From assembly GCA_910578425.1 (NCBI GenBank), contig CAJTQX010000054.1:1-12677 (forward strand): DNA of 12,677 nucleotides, in the 5' to 3' direction. The first letter of the stretch is position 1, and each line of letters opens with the position of its first letter. The stretch comes from an uncultured Anaerotignum sp. Lineage in GTDB: Bacteria > Bacillota > Clostridia > Lachnospirales > Anaerotignaceae. Below are positions 5,539-12,540 of this stretch, in pieces. The translations under genes and the position numbers were made by a program. The notes beneath the pieces are model-generated. The model was given only the letters and a program-made list of their open reading frames with translations, searched no databases and was not told where the DNA came from.

Positions 5539-7158
5539 TCAGTCCTCTATCGTAATATCTGTATAGTAATGGCACAAAATTTCTTCGTAATCATAGCCCT
5601 CCTGTGCCATCGCCTGCGCCCCCTTCTGGCTCAGCCCAGCACCATGCCCAAAGCCAACGCCCTCAAACACAAATTTCCCGCCGCTGACCGTAGAGATGGA
5701 CACAGAATACACCTCATAGTCCCCGTCTTTCTGTGTTCCTGAAGCTGATCCGCCGTTTTTCTGCAAAGAAACCGTCAGCCTTTTTCCATCCATGTTCTTC
5801 AGAGAGCCTTCCGTTCTGGCAATAATGCCCTTTTCAACAGCCGCCGCGCGCAGTGTACCCTTTTCCGGCTTTGAGGAAGGCGCAGAGGCTTTTCCATCAT
5901 ACGCGCCGATTTCTCCACCCTTACCGTTTATGGTAAACATTTTTCCCGGCAGGCTCCCGCAGGCCGCATCAGAAAAGTACGTCCGAATCTCCTCCTTCGT
6001 GAGCGTTCTGCTCCCGCGCGAACCGATGATTTTCAGTTCCTGCACGCGCCCGCCCGTTGAGAGCTTCGTGATTTCAATGTCCTCCGCTGTGCCGATGCTT
6101 TCCCTTTTCGCAGAAAGCAGAGCATTCAGTTCATTCAACGTCAGCGTGCGTTTCCATGTGTTGTCTCCGTATTCCTCCACGACCTCCGGCACTGCCCGCA
6201 GATATGCCACCCTGTTGCCCCATACGTTTTCGCTGTTCTCCGTATAGCCGCCTGTGGAGGCAGAAAATACAGCCTCGATCGGCGCGCCGTTATAGCAGGC
6301 GATTTCCCCCGCCGTATCATCCACCGCGCGTATGGTCGAAGCCGCCTCCCCGCCATAGCCCTGATAAACCTGACATGCCGTAGTATCACAAAGCTGATAG
6401 CCGCTGCCCGTATGCGCACCCAGTTTTGTAATGGCATATGTCCTTGCGGCAACTGCCTGCGCCTTCAACGCTTCTTCCTCATAGGACTGCGGCATTTCCG
6501 CCGGAACAACGCCATAGAGGTATTCCTCCAGCCCAACCACATTAACTGCTGTCAGCGCATTGCCCCGCACAGCAAACGTCAGCATGCCGCGGTAACGTTT
6601 CCCGTTCACAGAAATGGTATCGTCCCGCTCTGTCCCCATCAGAACGGCATCCTCCGGCAGGAGCAGGGCAGTCCTGCCGCTGGTAAGGGAATATCCCACA
6701 AAGCCACGTATCTGCGTTGCGGACTCCCGCGCCGCCTGCTCCACCTCCGCGCGCGAAGCATTTCTGACATAAACGGTCCAGTCCTCCCCGTCCAGATACG
6801 CGGCATAGGCGTCCAGCCCCATATTGGAAAGAGAATCCGCTAAATCCAGCGCATCATCGCAGTCCATTTCGTCATCCACCGCAACATAATCGCCTGATGC
6901 CGGCTTTGCCGTAAATCCTCCGGAAACCGCGCCGCCTTCTTCAAATCTTCCATCCCGCTCTGTGCCGATCAAAAGCTCTCCTGTGCCAATCGAAGCCGAA
7001 GACGCATTTTTGCAGACAGATTCCAAACCGACCCGCACTGTTTCCGGCACGTTGTATGCACTTGCCTTTATGGGAAACGCCAGCAGCATGGCGCAGAGTA
7101 AAACGGCTTTTCCGCGCGGAAAAACCGACCCGCAGCCTTTTCCCGAAATCCTGTTCAT
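5539..7158 (-). CDS. Secreted SpoIID/LytB-domain protein
   Basis: A 539-aa exported protein of the SpoIID/LytB family. SpoIID itself is a lytic transglycosylase that cuts denuded glycan strands during spore engulfment; related proteins act in vegetative wall turnover. Residues 1-34 are a signal peptide with likely cleavage after KASA. Residues about 87-155 look like a SPOR-type glycan-binding fold (GDYVAVDDEM... WTVYVRNASRAEVEQAARESA). The SpoIID core spans about 190-400: VVGLEEYLYGVVPAEMP contains the expected catalytic glutamate E221, followed by ALKAQAVAARTYA. H249, C257 and C262 could match the zinc site described for Clostridioides difficile SpoIID. STGGYTE and the C-terminal GVGFGHGAGLSQKGAQAMA (501-519) complete the signature. 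The ATG at 7158 has GGGAGG about 11 nt upstream. It heads the operon ending in queA. Whether it is sporulation-specific cannot be told, since no sigma-E promoter is evident. Confidence 0.92.
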   Translation of the reverse strand: MNRISGKGCGSVFPRGKAVLLCAMLLAFPIKASAYNVPETVRVGLESVCKNASSASIGTGELLIGTERDGRFEEGGAVSGGFTAKPASGDYVAVDDEMDCDDALDLADSLSNMGLDAYAAYLDGEDWTVYVRNASRAEVEQAARESATQIRGFVGYSLTSGRTALLLPEDAVLMGTERDDTISVNGKRYRGMLTFAVRGNALTAVNVVGLEEYLYGVVPAEMPQSYEEEALKAQAVAARTYAITKLGAHTGSGYQLCDTTACQVYQGYGGEAASTIRAVDDTAGEIACYNGAPIEAVFSASTGGYTENSENVWGNRVAYLRAVPEVVEEYGDNTWKRTLTLNELNALLSAKRESIGTAEDIEITKLSTGGRVQELKIIGSRGSRTLTKEEIRTYFSDAACGSLPGKMFTINGKGGEIGAYDGKASAPSSKPEKGTLRAAAVEKGIIARTEGSLKNMDGKRLTVSLQKNGGSASGTQKDGDYEVYSVSISTVSGGKFVFEGVGFGHGAGLSQKGAQAMAQEGYDYEEILCHYYTDITIED

Positions 7159-7304
7159 CGGAATCTATTCCTCCCTCCGGTATTATGGACATTATCATAA
7201 GTAAAATTTATGGTTTCGTTCCTGTTATCTTTATATGTTACCATAAACCGGCGGCTTTGCACAGCATTTTTCTTTTTTCGTGGTATTCAAAATTGGTGTT
7301 GCTG

Positions 7305-7373
7305 ATTCCCGTTTGTAAAAATATATAAATCAGGCAGCCGCCGTTGCCGAAGAACCGCCTTATAAACGGGAAT
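7305..7373. repeat. Inverted repeat with 14-bp arms
   Basis: ATTCCCGTTTGTAA (7305-7318) and TTATAAACGGGAAT (7360-7373) are inverted copies matching at 13 of 14 positions; the outer 10 bp are perfect. They enclose 41 bp that start AT-rich and become GC-rich. A second pairing, ACCGC (7354-7358) with GCGGT (7377-7381), would compete with the right arm, as in an RNA switch. It could also be the terminal repeats of a very small MITE-like element. Function unknown. Confidence 0.6.
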
Positions 7374-7419
7374 TTAGCGGTATAAAGATGTTCGTTATTT
7401 TAGTTTTGGTCTTTCCAGG

Positions 7420-7490
7420 CAGTGTCGTCATGAGTCATGTATACGTATTTTCGAGCATAATTTTGTCGGATTTCAGGCAAAAATTCCGGC
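7420..7490. repeat. Dispersed intergenic element, copy A
   Basis: This shares three ordered blocks with a copy at 12541-12618: CAGTGTCGTCA (7420-7430), ATTTTGTCGG (7460-7469) and AAAAATTCC (7479-7487). Block spacings are 40 and 19 bases here against 45 and 20 there. AATTTT (7459-7464) can pair with AAAATT (7480-7485), and flanking GAGC (7453-7456) with GCTT (7489-7492), giving a hairpin whose loop holds GTCGG. The element lies between two genes and encodes no evident protein. Confidence 0.6.
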
Positions 7491-7516
7491 TTGCACAGGC
7501 ATACTTTTTTACAATG

Positions 7517-7545
7517 CAAAAACGACAGGAGCTTAATCACTCCTG
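7517..7545 (-). terminator. Terminator of the NlpC/P60 gene
   Basis: On the - strand CAGGAG (7545-7540) pairs with CTCCTG (7531-7526) around an 8-nt loop. UCG and then five U residues (7522-7518) follow. It lies 26 bp after the stop codon of the gene. Confidence 0.75.
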
Positions 7546-7570
7546 CCGCCTGTCTGCTATATGTATTTTG

Positions 7571-8686
7571 TTATCTCAGCACGCGTCTTGCCGTTACATA
7601 TGTATTCGCGCTGTATCCGCTGTTCATGCTTGTGATCGTCACGCCGTATGCCGCGCCATCGGTAGAATGAATATATGTTCCATCGCCCATATAGATGCCT
7701 ACATGGGAAATTCTGCTGTTGCCGCCGCTGTTAAAGAACACCAGATCACCCGCAACCAGTTCGGATCTCGAAACCTCCACACCGTTGTCTGCCATTGTAT
7801 AAGAACTTCTGTTCAGAGAAACGCCGAAGTTTTTCATAACCGCATAAACGAAACCAGAACAGTCAACGCCTTTATTCAAATTCGTGCCGCCCCATACATA
7901 AGGCGTACCGATGAACTGCTTTGCATAAGCCACAACCTCTGCGCCTTTGGAAGATGCGCTGCCTCTGGAAGTGCGTTCCCCTTCCCTTACCGCAAGGTAA
8001 TCCGCACTGACATAGCCTTTCTGTCCGCCGTCCGTCACGATTCTGATCCATTCAGATCCAATTCTGTCAACATCTACTTCTGTACCATAGGGAAGGACTG
8101 TCAACACTTTGGAAATCATAGACGCTTCTTTCCGCAACTTTACGCCGTCATTGGAAGTTACCACGCCGAACACAGAATCCAGCTTCTGTTCCTTTTCTTC
8201 CTTTTCATTGGCAATTTTAGGAACTAAGGAAAGATTTTCGCCGGAAACATAATTTTTATTCACATATGCCGTAGCACCATCGTAGGAAATGCGGTACCAT
8301 TCGTCATTGCGTCCCGTAACCGTCACTCTGTCGCCATCCGAGAGCTTTCCAAGGGAATCTGCGGAAGTCGTTGCTTTTCTTCTGACATTGATATCGGAAC
8401 CGTTGATCCTGCCCTCGGCTTCCGTTATCTCAAAATAATCTGCCGAAACATAGCCTGTCCCGCCTTCAAAAGAAATTGCAACCCAGCCTCCGTTTTTTTC
8501 CAGAACGGCATATTCAGAACCTTTATCAATCTTGCCCAGCACCTCCGCATCGGAACTTGCCTCCGCCCGCACGTTTACATTCGTGCCGGAAGCCTGTCCC
8601 ATGTCAGCGGCAAAAGCTACTGTTGTGCCAAAAAGTGCAACAGTCGAAGTCAGGCAAATCTGTTTCATCAGCTTTGAAATCGTCAT
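7571..8686 (-). CDS. Secreted NlpC/P60 peptidase with three SH3b domains
   Basis: A 371-aa exported peptidoglycan hydrolase, probably a gamma-D-glutamyl-diamino-acid endopeptidase that cuts stem peptides. Residues 1-26 are a signal peptide ending AFA. Three SH3b wall-binding repeats follow at about 33-87, 92-147 and 170-233, each with an N-V-R or K-L-R motif early and a GYVSADY/AYVNKNY-type end. A short charged linker with EKEEKEQK separates repeats two and three. The C-terminal NlpC/P60 domain (about 246-371) has the catalytic cysteine C276 in VDCSGFV, the histidine H328 in ISHVGIYMG and the third residue H340 in TYIHS, so it should be active. The ATG at 8686 has GGAGGAG 7 nt upstream. It is a single-gene unit with its own consensus promoter and terminator. 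Confidence 0.95.
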   Translation of the reverse strand: MTISKLMKQICLTSTVALFGTTVAFAADMGQASGTNVNVRAEASSDAEVLGKIDKGSEYAVLEKNGGWVAISFEGGTGYVSADYFEITEAEGRINGSDINVRRKATTSADSLGKLSDGDRVTVTGRNDEWYRISYDGATAYVNKNYVSGENLSLVPKIANEKEEKEQKLDSVFGVVTSNDGVKLRKEASMISKVLTVLPYGTEVDVDRIGSEWIRIVTDGGQKGYVSADYLAVREGERTSRGSASSKGAEVVAYAKQFIGTPYVWGGTNLNKGVDCSGFVYAVMKNFGVSLNRSSYTMADNGVEVSRSELVAGDLVFFNSGGNSRISHVGIYMGDGTYIHSTDGAAYGVTITSMNSGYSANTYVTARRVLR

Positions 8687-8736
8687 ATATGTACTCCTCC
8701 GGAATATTTTTCAATTATTACATTTCTGTTACAATT

Positions 8737-8765
8737 AGTATACGAAAGAGTAACACTTTTGTCAA
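8737..8765 (-). promoter_or_regulatory. Consensus promoter of the NlpC/P60 gene
   Basis: On the - strand, a perfect -35 TTGACA (8765-8760), a 17-bp spacer and a -10 TATACT (8742-8737). Transcription should start near 8730, giving a leader of about 44 nt. This is the strongest promoter seen in the window and suggests vegetative, high-level expression. Confidence 0.85.
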
Positions 8766-8903
8766 TATTTTTATTTTCATTTTTGCATATTTTTCTCCCC
8801 AATCGCATAGCAAAAGCCCCATAAATCCCTATAATCCGCCATTTCTGCATTTTCTGCCCCCTTTCAGATTTCTTAATTTTTTTCGTACTGCCTTCAAAAA
8901 ATC

Positions 8904-9737
8904 TTAAATATTTGATATGTTTCCGCTCAGTCTCTGCCTGACTGTTTCATATAGCAGCACCGCAGCCGCGACAGATGCATTCAATGATTCCGCACGCCCC
9001 GGCATGGGGATGCGCACCCACTGGCTGCAAAGAGCAGCTCCTTCCTCTGAAAGCCCCCTGCCCTCGTTCCCAATCAGGAAAGCACAGGCGTTTTTCAGAT
9101 TCAGCGTGTACGGCATGTCCTCTCCCCGCAGATGCGCGGCATAAAGCGGGATGCCCTTCTTCCTCAGCTTTCCGGCGGTTTCCTCCAGAGAAACATTCTG
9201 GAACACCGGAATATGAAACAGCGAGCCCATTGTCGCACGCAAAACCTTGGGGTTATAAAGGTCAACACTCCCTTTTGAAAGGAACACCGCATCTGCTCCA
9301 CAGGCATCTGCCGTCCGAATGACCGTCCCCAGGTTTCCCGGGTCCTGTAAATTTTCCGCCAGAAGCAGGAACGGCGTATCCCGCCGAAACACCTCGTCCT
9401 CCTGCCATTCCAGTTTTCTGCATACCGCCAGAACGCCCTGCGGCGTTTCCGTATCGCAAAGCATGGCAAACAGTACATCCGGCAGGAGAAGGGTCTCCGC
9501 CGCTGCTTCATACTGCGCAGTTTCGTGGGTTTTGCAGAATGTTTCCGAAAAAACAAAATATTCTACGCTTTCTCCTTCCGGTATCTCGGAAACAAAACGT
9601 TCCCCTTCCGCAAGGAACAGCCCTTCTTTTTCTCTGTTTCTTCTGTTTTTCAGTCCATTCAGCCGCTTAAATGTTTTATTTTCCCTGCTTTCTATCCGTT
9701 TCACACCGCCATGCCGTCCTTTCTGCCTTTTGGACAT
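8904..9737 (-). CDS. SpoU/TrmH-family RNA 2'-O-ribose methyltransferase
   Basis: A 277-aa SAM-dependent methyltransferase of the SPOUT class, probably acting on rRNA or tRNA 2'-OH groups. The N-terminal substrate-binding part (about 12-105) includes the typical NRREKEGLFLAEGERFV-like stretch. The catalytic knot domain (about 120-270) carries motif 1, ENLQDPGNLGTVIRTADA with N129 and R141; then YNPKVLRATMGSLFHIPV; motif 2, LIGNEGRGL (221-229); and motif 3, IPMPGRAESLNASVAAAV (243-260). It is closest in form to the B. subtilis YsgA type, whose target is not certain. The ATG at 9737 has AAGGAAGGA directly upstream, unusually close. A GTG at 9704 would give the N-terminus KRIESREN typical of homologues, and would suit the promoter better, so the true start may be 11 codons later. 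No clear terminator follows within 8780-8903. Confidence 0.92.
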   Translation of the reverse strand: MSKRQKGRHGGVKRIESRENKTFKRLNGLKNRRNREKEGLFLAEGERFVSEIPEGESVEYFVFSETFCKTHETAQYEAAAETLLLPDVLFAMLCDTETPQGVLAVCRKLEWQEDEVFRRDTPFLLLAENLQDPGNLGTVIRTADACGADAVFLSKGSVDLYNPKVLRATMGSLFHIPVFQNVSLEETAGKLRKKGIPLYAAHLRGEDMPYTLNLKNACAFLIGNEGRGLSEEGAALCSQWVRIPMPGRAESLNASVAAAVLLYETVRQRLSGNISNI

Positions 9738-9751
9738 TCCTTCCTTATTTT

Positions 9752-9780
9752 ATGATACTGTGAAATCCTGCGTTTGGCAA
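9752..9780 (-). promoter_or_regulatory. Promoter of the SpoU/TrmH gene
   Basis: On the - strand TTGCCA (9780-9775), a 17-bp spacer and TATCAT (9757-9752). The predicted start near 9745 leaves only about 8 nt before the ATG at 9737, but about 40 nt before the alternative GTG at 9704. Confidence 0.65.
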
Positions 9781-9831
9781 GCCGCTTTCGCAGATTTCGC
9801 CCCTTTTGCTGGATAAAAAATGCAGAAACTG

Positions 9832-9860
9832 TTTTTTGCCTCCGCTTTTTATGCTATAAT
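9832..9860 (+). promoter_or_regulatory. Extended -10 promoter of the LUD gene
   Basis: TGCTATAAT (9852-9860) is a perfect -10 box with the TGn extension. The -35 position (TTTTTT, 9832-9837) is weak, which an extended -10 can offset. The leader is about 27 nt and carries AAAGGAG at 9880-9886. Confidence 0.6.
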
Positions 9861-9893
9861 AAGGAAACTATGTAAAACGAAAGGAGATTTTTT

Positions 9894-10532
9894 ATGTCTA
9901 CACCATTGGAAACAAGAAACGAACTTCTTGCAAAAACGCTGGTCGGCAGGCTGGAACGCCGCCATTTTGAGGCGTATTACTGCCCTACGACCGAAGAAGC
10001 TGTGAAAAAAGCTGTGTCCCTCATTCCGGAAGGCAGTTCTGTTGCATGGGGTGGCTCTGTTACAATCCGCGAAAGCGGCCTGACACAGGCACTTCATGAC
10101 GGAAATTATGAAGTGATCGACCGGGACCTTGCAAAGACGCCCGAAGAACGGGACGAGCTGCACCGCAAAGGACTTCTGGCAGATTTCTTTCTTTCCAGCG
10201 TCAACGCCATTTCCGAGGACGGTGTGCTGGTTAATATTGACGGTACCGGTAATCGCCTTGCCGCGCTCTGCTTCGGTCCAAAAAATGTGGTTATCCTCTG
10301 CGGTCTGAACAAAGTCGCACAGGATACAGACGCAGCGGTCAAACGCGCACGCAGCTATGCCGCGCCCGTCAACAGTATGCGTTTTATGGGTAAAACTCCC
10401 TGCGCCTCTACAGGTACATGCCATAATTGCGTTTCCGAAGAATGTATCTGCAATCAGATTCTTCTGACAAGAAACTGCCGCCCCGCCGGACGTATCAAAA
10501 TCATTTTGATAGGAGAGGAAATCGGTTTCTAA
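9894..10532 (+). CDS. LUD-domain protein (LutC/YkgG-like)
   Basis: A 212-aa cytoplasmic protein of the LUD (DUF162) family. Relatives LutB and LutC take part in L-lactate oxidation; many stand-alone clostridial members have no assigned reaction. The N-terminal half shows ETRNELLAKTLVGRLERRHF and VAWGGSVTIRESGL (50-63), typical of the family. LSSVNAISEDGVLVNIDGTG (100-119) and VVILCGLNKVAQD follow. The C-terminal segment has a cysteine cluster, C170-x5-C176-x2-C179-x4-C184-x-C186, which may bind a metal or an Fe-S cluster. No lutA or lutB gene accompanies it here, so a role in lactate use is only a guess. The ATG at 9894 has AAAGGAG 7 nt upstream. It is divergent from the SpoU/TrmH gene and forms its own unit. 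Confidence 0.93.
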   Translation: MSTPLETRNELLAKTLVGRLERRHFEAYYCPTTEEAVKKAVSLIPEGSSVAWGGSVTIRESGLTQALHDGNYEVIDRDLAKTPEERDELHRKGLLADFFLSSVNAISEDGVLVNIDGTGNRLAALCFGPKNVVILCGLNKVAQDTDAAVKRARSYAAPVNSMRFMGKTPCASTGTCHNCVSEECICNQILLTRNCRPAGRIKIILIGEEIGF

Positions 10533-10561
10533 ACGCAGAAATTTTCGTTTCCCGAACACAG

Positions 10562-10621
10562 AATAAAATGCCTTCTCCTGACAAAGACATTCTCCTGTCC
10601 GATGAAGGCATTTTATTTTTA
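10562..10621. terminator. Strong terminator between convergent genes
   Basis: AATAAAATGCCTTC (10562-10575) and GAAGGCATTTTATT (10604-10617) form a perfect 14-bp stem. The 28-nt loop contains a further GACA/TGTC pairing and a repeated TTCTCCTG. On the + strand a run of T (10611-10620, broken by one A) follows, ending the LUD unit 30 bp after its stop. The - strand also has a T-rich end, so it can serve the convergent flavoprotein gene. Confidence 0.9.
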
Positions 10622-10712
10622 CATTCTCTCTGTATTTTAGGAAGCATTGATTTATTCCGGTGCATGGAACAGCGAAGAAAATTTTCCGCTGATACGCGTG
10701 CCGACGATGAAA

Positions 10713-11396
10713 TCAGTGGTTCCTTTCCATTCTCAGATACTTTACATAGTCCTGAACAGGCAGCAGCTGCATTTCCAGGCCCCGCCTTGTCTTTTCGCTT
10801 ACATCGCCCCGCGCTGCCAATTCAAAACCGGCCTGCTCCACACAAGAAAGATACTCCGCAACGATCGTCTGCATTTTCTCATCTCGGCCTGTCATCAGCT
10901 TGCCGCAGCTCCGGTAAATTTCCAGACTGGGATTACAGCAGGCAAATACCGCTTTCATCACCTCAAAATTATGCTCGCCGGGAAACCCACAGTTTGAAAT
11001 CACAACAAATTTCTGCGTTTTCGGTTTGGAATCCGCCAAATCAAACCGGCTGTTCTGCTCCATAATCACAGGGCTTTTCAGCGGTGCAAGGCGGTCAACG
11101 AAATTTTTCAGATATGCCGTCATGTTCCAGGTGTAAACCGGCGTGGCAAAGCAGACAACATCCGATTCATTATAGAGCCGCAGAAATTCCGCCATATCGT
11201 CATCCTGCACACACCTCCCAGGTGTGCGGAACCAGCACGCAAAACAGCCCTTACAATGGCCTATTTTCTGTTCCGCCAGAAAGATATTTTCCGTTTCCGC
11301 ACCGTTCCGCGCTGCCCCCCGCAGGAACGCCTCTGTAATGGCGTTCGTATTGCTGTTCCGACCCGAAGGGCTTCCATTAAAAACTGTAAATTTCAT
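10713..11396 (-). CDS. Flavodoxin-fold iron-sulfur flavoprotein-like oxidoreductase
   Basis: A 227-aa protein of the NADPH-dependent FMN reductase / flavodoxin-like superfamily. The N-terminal FNGSPSGRNSNTNAI (6-20) is the FMN phosphate-binding loop. A compact cysteine motif, C48-x2-C51-x2-C54-x7-C62, follows and fits the pattern known from archaeal and clostridial iron-sulfur flavoproteins (Isf), which carry a 4Fe-4S cluster. FATPVYTWNMTAYLKNFVDR (83-102) contributes to the flavin site. The protein is likely a cytoplasmic electron carrier or reductase; the substrate is unknown. The ATG at 11396 has GAGGGAG close upstream. A weak promoter candidate lies at 11448-11476 on the - strand (TTGTGT, 17 bp, TAATCT). 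It is a single-gene unit that ends toward the shared terminator at 10562-10621. Confidence 0.92.
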   Translation of the reverse strand: MKFTVFNGSPSGRNSNTNAITEAFLRGAARNGAETENIFLAEQKIGHCKGCFACWFRTPGRCVQDDDMAEFLRLYNESDVVCFATPVYTWNMTAYLKNFVDRLAPLKSPVIMEQNSRFDLADSKPKTQKFVVISNCGFPGEHNFEVMKAVFACCNPSLEIYRSCGKLMTGRDEKMQTIVAEYLSCVEQAGFELAARGDVSEKTRRGLEMQLLPVQDYVKYLRMERNH

Positions 11397-11543
11397 GATT
11401 CTCCCTCTTTTCTTTCTCTTTATTACGTCGTTTTCCTGTTCAGCTTCAGATTACCACAGGGGGCAGGCATACACAACAAACGGAGCGTAGAGCCTGTTTA
11501 TATCCGCAGAAAATTCCTTCTGTAAAATATCAGATTTTCGGGC

Positions 11544-11572
11544 TTTCAAAACTGTGGATTTTATAGTACAAT
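11544..11572 (+). promoter_or_regulatory. Candidate promoter of the alarmone synthetase gene
   Basis: TACAAT at 11567-11572 is a good -10 box; the -35 position TTTCAA (11544-11549) is weak at 17-bp spacing. Initiation near 11579 would give a leader of about 108 nt that includes the hairpin at 11591-11647. Confidence 0.4.
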
Positions 11573-11590
11573 AAAAGAAAACTGGTTTCA

Positions 11591-11647
11591 GCCCTTTGCC
11601 CTCCGCCGCCTGAGCGTTTCCAGACCGCGCGGCTCAGCCCAAAGGGC
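11591..11647 (+). promoter_or_regulatory. Two-part leader hairpin before the alarmone synthetase
   Basis: GCCCTTTG (11591-11598) pairs perfectly with CAAAGGGC (11640-11647). Inside, CTGAGC (11610-11615) pairs with GCTCAG (11632-11637). No U tract follows, so this is not an ordinary terminator. It lies 24 bp before the ribosome binding site and may regulate the gene or stabilise the leader. Confidence 0.55.
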
Positions 11648-11670
11648 GAACCATTCGCTTTGTTTGCAGC

Positions 11671-11678
11671 AAAGGAGG
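11671..11678 (+). promoter_or_regulatory. Ribosome binding site that fixes the GTG start
   Basis: AAAGGAGG sits 8 nt before a GTG at 11687. The same frame is open from a TTG at 11660, but the site would then lie inside the gene, so the GTG is chosen. Confidence 0.85.
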
Positions 11679-11686
11679 AGGTACTT

Positions 11687-12478
11687 GTGGGAATCATAAA
11701 CTGGAAAGAACTTTTGTACCCCTATGAGCAGGCGGTTGAAGAGCTTCTGTTAAAATTCCGCAGTCTGGAAAAGGAATGCCGCCGTTTGGGAATGTATTCA
11801 CCGATTGATTCTGTGTCCGGCAGGCTCAAACGCCCTGCCAGCATATTGGATAAAGCGGGCAAAAAGCAGATTCCGCCTGATAAAATAGAGGAAAAAATTG
11901 AAGATATCGCAGGAATCCGTATCCTCTGTCAGTTTGTAGAGGATATTGACAAGGTTGTGCAGATTGTGCGTACGCGGGCAGATATGCGCGTTGTAGAAGA
12001 GAGGGACTACATTACCAACACAAAACCCAGCGGCTACCGAAGCTATCACATGATTATCCGATACCCGCTGAATACTGCATTAGGCTATAAAGAAATCTTT
12101 GCGGAAATACAGATTCGCACAAATGCCATGAACTTCTGGGCAACGGCAGAACATTCCCTGCGCTACAAATACAGCGGGAATATTCCGCAGCATTTACAGG
12201 AACGGCTGACAAACTGCGCCGAGGCAGCTTTTCGGCTGGATCAGGAAATGACCACAATCCGCGAGGAAATCACCAACGCGCAAAAACTGAACGAAATCCG
12301 CGACAACCTCACAGCGAATATTCTGGACAATATCCAGAACCTTTATTTTGTTGCCAAGCTGGAGGATATGGATGAAATCAACAAAGAATTTGTGGAGGTC
12401 TGGAACAGCGAGGACGTGGATGCTCTTAAGACGTTTAATGAAAAGCTGAATGTCCTTGCGGAAATGTACCGTCTGTAA
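11687..12478 (+). CDS. RelQ-like small alarmone synthetase
   Basis: A 263-aa GTP pyrophosphokinase of the small alarmone synthetase group, which moves pyrophosphate from ATP to GTP or GDP to make (p)ppGpp. There is no hydrolase domain before it and no TGS or ACT domain after it. Synthetase landmarks are GRLKRPASILDKAGKK (45-60, ATP binding), EDIAGIRI with D73 (Mg binding), RDYITNTKPSGYRSYH (106-121) with Y117 stacking on the guanine, and EIQIRTNAMNFWATAEH with E140. The helix CAEAAFRLDQEMTTIREEI (177-195) matches the C-terminal helices through which RelQ assembles as a tetramer. About 60 residues follow (201-263) beyond the usual RelQ length of about 210; they are acidic, helical and of unknown role. 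The GTG start is fixed by its ribosome binding site. The gene stands alone. Confidence 0.93.
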   Translation: MGIINWKELLYPYEQAVEELLLKFRSLEKECRRLGMYSPIDSVSGRLKRPASILDKAGKKQIPPDKIEEKIEDIAGIRILCQFVEDIDKVVQIVRTRADMRVVEERDYITNTKPSGYRSYHMIIRYPLNTALGYKEIFAEIQIRTNAMNFWATAEHSLRYKYSGNIPQHLQERLTNCAEAAFRLDQEMTTIREEITNAQKLNEIRDNLTANILDNIQNLYFVAKLEDMDEINKEFVEVWNSEDVDALKTFNEKLNVLAEMYRL

Positions 12479-12540
12479 TATTCCATACATAAATGCGAAA
12501 AATCCACCGGCACGTCACAAAGCCGGGCGAATGGCTTAAG

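Larger units (their letters stand above)
7159..7516. other. Gene-poor intergenic region with structured elements
   Basis: Between the SpoIID-like start and the terminator of the NlpC/P60 gene there is no coding frame I can support. The region would hold the promoter and leader of the SpoIID-like operon, but no convincing -35/-10 pair is seen. It contains a long inverted repeat (7305-7373), one copy of a dispersed element (7420-7490), and a minor 7-bp inverted repeat TTTATGG/CCATAAA at 7207-7213 and 7241-7247. Confidence 0.7.

Noticed and set aside
7181..7250. Possible sigma-E promoter (CATAAATT) for the SpoIID-like operon
   Set aside because: The -10 is partly like the consensus, but no -35 element stands at the right spacing, so sporulation control is not supported.
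7388..8227. A 279-codon open frame on the + strand, opposite the NlpC/P60 gene
   Set aside because: Its composition is that of an antisense frame, and the opposite strand encodes a clear enzyme with signal peptide and catalytic residues.
8766..8903. Terminator or small gene downstream of the SpoU/TrmH gene
   Set aside because: The region is AT-rich with only a loose 6-bp inverted repeat (TTTTGC/GCAAAA); nothing convincing is present.
11210..11226. Perfect inverted repeat CACACCT-CCC-AGGTGTG
   Set aside because: It lies inside the flavoprotein gene at codons for the fourth cysteine region and is best explained by coding sequence.
12507..12526. Hairpin CCGGC/GCCGG just after the alarmone synthetase gene as terminator
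   Set aside because: The stem is only 5 bp and no U tract follows it; the site at 12579-12601 is a better candidate.
11651..12533. CCATTCGC before and GCGAATGG after the alarmone synthetase gene, as terminal repeats of a mobile unit
   Set aside because: Only 8 bp match, there is no flanking target duplication, and the gene looks native.
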